In this document: positions 57,768 to 64,000 of the stretch, piece by piece | Position numbering within the stretch: position 1 is the first letter of the stretch | Layout of the letters: each line of letters starts with the position of its first letter | From: Hymenopus coronatus | Lineage: Eukaryota > Arthropoda > Insecta > Mantodea > Hymenopodidae | Direction: 5' to 3' | Length of the DNA stretch: 64,000 nt | NCBI GenBank assembly: GCA_030762935.1 | Contig: CM060886.1 | Location: forward strand, 33,155,509 to 33,219,508 | The notes under the pieces: generated by a model | What the model saw: only the letters and a program-made list of their open reading frames with translations | The model's database searches: none | Told to the model about the DNA's origin: nothing | Made by a program: the position numbers and the translations under genes

Positions 57768-57909
57768 TTGGCCTGGGGAAAAATGTTTTGATCATTCAGT
57801 GCCCTTGCGCAATGAAATTGAACAGGCAGTATATGCTATCTCCACCATCCCTGGTATTGTAAACATCAAAATTGCAGCCTCAAACAGACCCGGAAGTTCA
57901 GGAAATTAA
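57768..57909 (+). CDS. Candidate 3'-terminal exon, unknown product
   Basis: An acceptor-like 'ttgtttattttag' ends at 57767, directly after the PER copy. It is followed by an open frame (WPGEKCFDHSVPLRNEIEQA, ISTIPGIVNIKIA, SNRPGSSGN) closed by TAA at 57907-57909. Complexity is normal and not repeat-like. No family recognised and no upstream exon found. It could be part of an old retrocopy. Confidence 0.22.
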
Positions 57910-58018
57910 ATCCTTTAAGTCATATTTGAATATATGCATATATGTATGGAAAGGGAAGAGATTAACATGTGTTCAGATTTTTAATACACATGGAAATAGT
58001 ACTTCACCATCTGTCTTT

Positions 58019-58999
58019 TTTACTTTCTCTAAAAAACCTATGTACATAGTGTATAGAAAAGGTATTGTAATGCACCCAAAAATTCGATGCCAAGATTTCA
58101 CCGGATATAAATGTTTTGGGTCCCCCTGAATTAAAAAGAGCACTTCTGGAAACAGGTCCGTGTGTGTGCGTGTGTGTGTTGGTCTGTGGACAGCATAGCT
58201 CAAAAACGAAAAGACCTAAATACAGGACTTGGTGTTTAAGTATACTATCAGTAGTAATAAAAAAATAATAAAAGCTATTCTTCTATTCAGTTCATGCTAA
58301 TTACGAAAAATTAGCACAAATAGCCTTATTACGTGCTTCGTTGTAAGTAGAAGCGATATAACCATAGGTTAAAGTGATAGTCAAAAGCTGGTTGCTATGT
58401 GACAGAAGTTCCTTTGTTTATATGGACAGGATTGACAAATTCCTGTATGAGAAAAGTATAAGTTTTTTAAAGCTGAAACCAATAACAAGGAATATCTCAA
58501 AAACGATCAACTCCATGAAAAAAATGTAAAGACATAAATTGTGTGTTTTATGGTGATTTACAGTTTTGTGGGGTAAGTTTTTGTCCATCTCTTACGGTTT
58601 ACCAGTTATGCTAAATTCAATAAGTAGTTATCCAGAATAAAGATGTCTTATAGGCTATTCCCAGATAAGTCAAGATATACATTTATTTGGCATATAAATA
58701 TCTTAAATATAAGAGGTTTTAATCAAAATCATTGGTGCAACTTTTGAGAAAATCAAGATTTTCAAAAAGGGAAGTTAGAGGTCGGAGAATTTTATTGAAA
58801 ATCTTGGTGTATAAGGATCTTTTCTATGCTGTCCACAGACACACACACACACATACACACACGGACTTCTTTCTAAAAATGCTTTTTTTGGATTCCGGTG
58901 GACTCAAAACATGTATTTCCGGTGAAATCTCGGTATGGAATTTTGGGTGCATTATAATACTTTCTCTATACACTATGTACATTGTAAGTGTGGATAAAG
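58019..58999. repeat. PER, hairpin ends outward: short minus piece joined to long plus piece
   Basis: Minus hairpin end and microsatellite (58019 to about 58246), then a plus copy lacking its first bases (about 58262-58999) and ending in a diverged hairpin. Both outer ends are therefore hairpin ends, as in 28769-29023 but asymmetric. Confidence 0.8.
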
Positions 59000-59396
59000 T
59001 AATATTCCTTATCGATATGAAGTGTTTCATATTATCACCTTATTTCATATTCTCTACCCAAGACGGAATGTTATATTTGAGGATGACCATGAAAATTTAG
59101 CAATTAATCTCAGGAATAATAGCAGAGCTTCTGGGGATTTAATTCAGTTGTTTGTGGCTAGAACTTGTTGTCAGTAAAGCATAGGTTATTAGAAAATGGT
59201 TTTGAGACACTAATGTAGTAGTTTTTATCAGATCTGTGTATTAAATATGTATAACTTTCTTGTCATTATTTTTGGAGTTTATATCCGCACCTTAACGTTT
59301 CATGCATCATTTATTTTACATGAATATGTTTCAATTACCTGCATACACTAGTATGTAGCGTTTGTAATGCTTTATTCTTTCTGTAGAGAGAGAAAA
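59000..59396. other. Gene-free spacer
   Basis: No supported feature. Confidence 0.4.
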
Positions 59397-59668
59397 TGAA
59401 ATGGAGTGTTATTTATGGACGCTCTTTAACTGTTGCGATTCTCAGCGTCCCATTCTATACCGGGCGTTTAATTTTGCTCAGAGGCCTCTCTACCATATTT
59501 GGGATTCGTTTACGTGCTGAAAATCTACGACACGGGACCAACGGTTTTACCTCCCTTCCGAAGGTGTTTTACGCCCGAAAGAATCCAACTTGCTCCGCCA
59601 GGTTTGAACCCGCGACCTTGGGTATATGAAGTTAGCATGGTAACCATTACACCACGGTGGGCGACTAG
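59397..59668 (-). repeat. SINE-C copy
   Basis: On minus: A box TGGTGTAATGG, B box GGTTCAAACCT, 'ccttcggaagg', 'cacgtaaacgaatccca', then 'gaggcctctgagcaaaat' and 'gggacgctgagaat'. No protein. Confidence 0.8.
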
Positions 59669-59690
59669 AGAGAGAAAGATGAAAATAGTT

Positions 59691-59888
59691 TTATTTATGG
59701 GCGCTCTTTAACTGCTGAGGTTCTCAGCGTCCCATTCTATACTGGGCGTGAAAGACCGCTTACTTTTGCTCAGAGGCCTCTCTATCAGGCATAAGTTTCT
59801 TTTACGTGCTGTAAATCTACTACACAGAACCAACGGATTTGCTTCCCTTCCGAAGGAAGCAATGCTAAGGTTAATTACGCCCCAAAAA
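59691..59888 (-). repeat. SINE-C copy, head missing, in tandem with the previous one
   Basis: Shares 'gggacgctgagaacctc', 'gaggcctctgagcaaaa', 'cacgtaaaagaaac' and 'ccttcggaaggg'. The tRNA head is lost. Confidence 0.78.
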
Positions 59889-59895
59889 ATCCGTC

Positions 59896-59933
<38 letters not shown>
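59896..59933. repeat. (GA)n microsatellite
   Basis: GA dinucleotide tract, nearly perfect. Confidence 0.95.
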
Positions 59934-59935
<2 letters not shown>

Positions 59936-60394
59936 GAGTGATTGCGCCTAAGCTCATATACTCTTATACCTTGTATCACATCATGTTATTTCTGTTAATA
60001 TGTATATACACCATGTTACACACTTTATCCAAAATTATTTAGGTCTCAAAATGTTTACAAAATTACATGAGCAATATGACTAACATTATTTCCACACTAT
60101 TCTTAAAACGCTTAAGTTTGGAAAAACAAGTCACTTTAAATGGCATCTTTGGTCACGTGTTTCAGAAACATAGACGGAAAGGATTGAATTTTAGCATTCT
60201 TTTGTCATGCTCTGACTGCTTTAAGTATACCTCTGCTACCTATACATCAATAGGTAGTTGTAATAATATATTCTTTCCATATCTGTATTTGCAAATAAAT
60301 TGCCTATTATATTATCTTGTATGTATTTCAAAGGCAACAAACTGATGAGCAAAATTCCAATTCAACAATCACACACTGCTTATGTTAAAGCACT
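59934..60394. other. Gene-free spacer
   Basis: An open stretch at 60067-60345 (92 codons, plus) has no recognisable motif and biased composition. Not called. Confidence 0.35.
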
Positions 60395-60653
60395 GCTATT
60401 CTCATACAGGAATTAGCTAATTCCTGTCCATACAAACAAAGGAACTTCTGCCACATAGCAACCAGCTTTTGACTATCAGTTTAACCTATGGTACTCCCTT
60501 ATTTCGCTTCTACTTATAAGGAAGCAAGTAATAAGACTATTTCTGTTTATTTTCTTGATTAGCATAAAGTAAAGAGAATAATAAGCTTTTTAAGAATAAT
60601 TTGTTGCGGAGCTGTAGAGAAAGCTATGTGAATGGAACACATCCGATTTTTTT
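60395..60653 (-). repeat. PER fragment, left-type end
   Basis: From 'ctcatacaggaattagctaa' to 'gagaaagctatgtgaatgga...catccgatttttttt'. The hairpin two-thirds are absent. Confidence 0.83.
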
Positions 60654-61539
60654 TCACTAAAGCCTTATTTCATATCCTATCACTCTTCCCATCGTGAGTT
60701 AAGCAAAAACAAAGAAAATATACATTTAATACGATCTGTTTTTGACAATAGTGTTTAGGGTGCTGATATATATTTTGCAAATGAATGTAAACAAATACAT
60801 TAGCTAATTAGTTTATTGAAATTCTCATATTGGCTTTTCCTAAAGTTATCTGATTACTATGTGTGTACATGTTATTATATATGCTATATCCAGTGACCGT
60901 TTCTATCACATTTCACTAATCATAGTAATAATTTTGGATTAATCTTTCTTATTAATATTGCAATGATAAATAATTTGGATTGTTAAAAATAGTTTGATAT
61001 TTTTTCATGCACAGTACAAGAATAGGGAGTCCTGGTTTTTTCTTTTAAATTTTAAGTTTCTTAATCAAAATGTTTCGGAAGTTCTAATCATATAAAACGC
61101 CTTTGTAATTCTGTTTTATCACAGATTAAATTGGATAATATTAAATAATTTACCCATAGTTCAGTCATACACAGACCTCACAAAAAAATAATATATATAA
61201 TTATTTAAAGTTTACAAACAATAATTGTGTATTAAAGCAATATTCAAATTACAAAATCTCAAACTACAAGCATATTACTTTAAAATTAAGTTGATACTTC
61301 AAATATTTAATGTTTTCTGTCAGGAAACAAACCCAGCAAAACTTATGTTAATTTTGAATTTAGTTCGGTGCTATTTAGTCCAAAATAACCAGATGAAAAG
61401 AAGAAACTTTTAAATAAAGCAGAAATGGCGCGACAATAAAGTTTTTTTCCCGTCTACACCAGATCAGAATCCTGAGAGTGGTTCAGAAAAAGAGAATCCG
61501 GACCACTCACAATATTAAGATTTGGCGGGAACACCTGGC
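60654..61539. other. Gene-free, very AT-rich spacer
   Basis: No supported feature. Confidence 0.45.
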
Positions 61540-61640
61540 GGGTTGTATATATAGGGGACCGAAATCAGGAATGAGTATAAGGTGGCACGCTATTTGTGCA
61601 ATTGAGCCACCGGAGTCGTCGTAAGTGAGAACAGTTGAAG
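61540..61640 (+). promoter_or_regulatory. Promoter-like segment with leader and splice donor
   Basis: 'ggcgggaacacctggcggg' (61525-61543), TATATATA at about 61545-61553, and about 65 bp later 'gtcgtcgtaagtgag', a near-consensus splice donor at about 61620. AT-rich sequence with 'aataaaaataata' follows near 61725. Could be an orphan LTR or a host promoter. No coding exon is attached. Confidence 0.28.
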
Positions 61641-61801
61641 GCGTATCAATCGCTGGAAGTGGAATGTGATACCAATTTTTAATATGAGTTAACCATCTAT
61701 TAATTGTTGCTGGCTACATTAATAAAAATAATACCGTGAGTTGATAAGTATATACTCTAAAGGCAGTGAGACTGTTGTACAATTTTAAGTACAGAGGTAA
61801 A

Positions 61802-62649
61802 AATCTTATGTGTTCCATTCACATGACTTTCTCTATATATCTACAACAAATTATTGTTAGAAGGCTTTTGCTTCTATTTACTTCATGCTAATCGAGAAAA
61901 AATTAGCATAAACTGTCTTATTACATGCTTCCTTGTAAGTAGAAGCGAATTAAGGGAGTACCATAGGTTAAAGTGATACTCAAAGGTGGTTGCTATGTGA
62001 CTGAAGTTCCTTTGTTTGTATGGACAGGAGTAGATATGTTCCTATATGAGAAAAGTATACGTTTTTTAAAGCTGAAACCAAAACAAGCAATATCTAAAAA
62101 AACCACCAACTCCACGAACAAAAAGTATATAACATAAATTGTGTGTTTTAACGTGCTCTATATTTTTTATATAGTAAGTTTTTATTTATATCTTACGGTT
62201 TAGCAGATATGCAAAATTCCGTAAATTTCATACAGAATAAAGTGAGCTTCACAGGCTATTCCCAGAATGTTGAAAATATACATTTTATTTGTCAAGTAAA
62301 TATCTTTAATATTCGATATTTTAAATAAGAAGCCATTTTTGAGAAAAACAAAATTTTCGAAAAATGTTCCATGCAAAGGGTAATTTAGGGTCGGAGGATT
62401 TTTCTCAAAATCTTGTGTTGCATCCCTGGAAGATAGTAAACTAAAAAACCAAGTTTGGTATTTAACGAACTTTTCGTTTTTGAATTATCCTGTTCACAGA
62501 CACACGGACCTTTTTCTGAAAATGCTTTTTTATGGATACAGGGGACCCTAAAACATATATTTCCGGTGAAATCTCGGTATCGAATTTTTGTGTGGAGTGC
62601 AATACCTTCTCTATACACTATGTGCTTAGTACGTACAAAGAAAGTAAAA
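61802..62649 (+). repeat. PER copy, full length
   Basis: Starts 'aaaaatcttatgtgttccat', preceded by 'gtacagaggt', which resembles a PER right end, so it may be a worn tandem joint. Ends 'agtacgtacaaagaaagtaa'. Confidence 0.86.
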
Positions 62650-62774
62650 AATACGATTCTATAGCAATTCTGTGGTGTGCGCTTTAAACGATAATGTTTT
62701 TTACTTCAAGAATTACTTATACAAACAAGTTCTTTGGTGTTTGATTTAATTTGGACTATTTTTTTTAAATTACT

Positions 62775-63450
62775 TAATTATAGTAGTGTGCATGTGTAAA
62801 TAGAAACATTTTCGTGTAAGTTTTAGTAATTTCCACCGCTTTCATTAAGTGTAGGTTAGTGTGTGTAAATTGATGTTTGTAATTTGTTTACTTTCTAGCA
62901 ATTTTAAAGAAAGCATGCGGGCGAAACGACTTAGGTTAGTGTGTATGTAAATAACGTGATTTTCGTGTAATCTGAATTTAGTAATTTCCTCTGTTTTCAT
63001 CAAAGCATTCGAGGGAAGCGAGCATGCGATCCGTTAGTTCTAGATTAGTGTTTGTGTGTATAAATAAATTGATTTTCGAGTAATTTGTTTTTATTAATAT
63101 CTACTGATTTCAACAAAGCATGCGAGCGAAGCGAGCTAGCGCTCGGTTAGCTCTAGCTTAGTGTATGTGTGTAAATAAATGAATTTTCATGTAATTTGAT
63201 TTTAGTAATTTTCGTTCCATTTTATCAATGCATGCTCGCAAGCGCTCGCTTAGTTATACGTTAGTGTGTGCGGTGTAAATAAACTGATTTTCGTGAATTT
63301 CCTTTTAGTTACTTCGACTACTTTCATTAGAGTATGGGAACGAAAGCAGCATTATCTCTATTACGTTACATTTATGTTATTATTATTTTTGTAGTTAATT
63401 CTTAGGCATTTCCAGTGGTTTCGTCTAAGCATACGAGCAACGCATGCTTA
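62775..63450. repeat. Degenerate tandem repeat, period about 80-113 bp
   Basis: Each unit has 'ttagtgtgtgtgtaaat', then 'gattttcgtgtaatttg', then 'ttagtaatttcc', and a GC-rich box of the type 'gcatgcgagcgaagcgagct'. 'ttagtg' starts are near 62856, 62936, 63045, 63158 and 63261, with weak further units on both sides. The GC-rich box is partly self-complementary ('gcgagc'/'gctcgc'). Confidence 0.75.
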
Positions 63451-64000
63451 AAACAGAAGACTCGCGGATTTCGTGAAAATAATAGTATAGATGTGCGTTC
63501 GTAAAAATTACAAAATGGAGTATGATGTTTACATTTTGCGACGAGTTTTGTATATAAGAAAATGGCTTAATTAAGTCGGTGGGTGCGACTCAAATTCATG
63601 ACATCTATTACAAAGCACACGTTCCATGTGAAGTTTTATTGCTTGGGTTATTATTTTCAACATTTTATATTTGGACATTCTGCGGAACCTTTACCCGTTT
63701 TCCCTGCATATTTAAAATTAACACATTACAAAACTGATTTTAAAATTGTGGTTTCTAGACGCTCAGCAGCGAATAATAGCATCTGCGTCACTATTAAACG
63801 CGTTACATTACCAACTATTTTTATTACCCCATATCTTTAAAAAGTACATGTATTTGCTCATTTATCTATATTTTAATTGCTACTTTAACATTAATGCATT
63901 ACAAAAAACGTATATATCGCTGTTATTCTTATAAGCTACGAAGTGGTCAATAACTCTGTTTCGCTTCTTAAATGCGTTATATTGCCAACTGTACTTGCCT
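63451..64000. other. Gene-free spacer to window end
   Basis: No supported feature. The open stretch at 63583-63840 has no motif. Confidence 0.4.

Noticed and set aside
1336..62649. PER as a Helitron
   Set aside because: The terminal hairpin fits in principle, but the bases after it are 'AAAGTAAAAA' and not CTRR, no 5' TC is seen, and no A/T host site is defined.

Overview
The window is a gene-poor, AT-rich, repeat-dominated piece of a eukaryotic chromosome, most likely from an arthropod and probably an insect with a large genome. The grounds are several degraded mariner and IS630-type transposases of the insect kind, a hAT element, a Penelope-like element, many tRNA-derived SINEs, satellites and microsatellites, and no operons or ribosome-binding sites. 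I recognise no intact host gene. A few short exon-like open stretches are listed at low confidence.

The dominant component is one dispersed non-coding family that I do not recognise. It is called here PER, for palindrome-ended repeat. It is about 820-920 bp, ends in a roughly 36-bp hairpin, occurs at about 27 loci on both strands and covers roughly a third of the window (my sum of spans, about 20 kb). In this report '+' means the hairpin end is on the right. Several copies are nested inside other copies, two loci are hairpin-end to hairpin-end palindromes, and one copy splits an IS630-type transposase gene.

Layout. 1-14270: PER copies, an inverted (foldback) mariner derivative at 3627-4234, and long gene-free spacers. 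14271-15597: a full-length dead mariner with both TIRs and TA duplications. 15628-19917: a satellite of about 90 units of 47-48 bp. 20948-23420: a hAT transposon with 8-bp duplications and an almost intact transposase. 23560-26430: a duplicated spacer, one copy of which is split by a 2.25-kb TIR-bounded insertion. 27086-31480: SINEs and PER copies. 31492-32124: a short Penelope-like insertion with a 14-bp target duplication. 32499-34332: an IS630-type element interrupted by a PER copy. 34900-41345: SINEs and PER copies. 41754-42987: a second mariner. 43312-44045: an LTR-like promoter region. 44904-53500: PER copies, tRNA-like SINEs, a third mariner and a LINE 3' remnant. 54327-55154: a tetranucleotide array. 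55155-64000: PER copies, SINEs, and a degenerate satellite of about 105 bp period.

The parts do not form a pathway. The window records successive insertions: IS630, mariner and hAT elements and SINEs supply dated landmarks (TIRs, target duplications, broken frames), and PER is both target and invader. The least explained signal is PER: its terminal hairpin differs in sequence between copies on both arms while staying paired.
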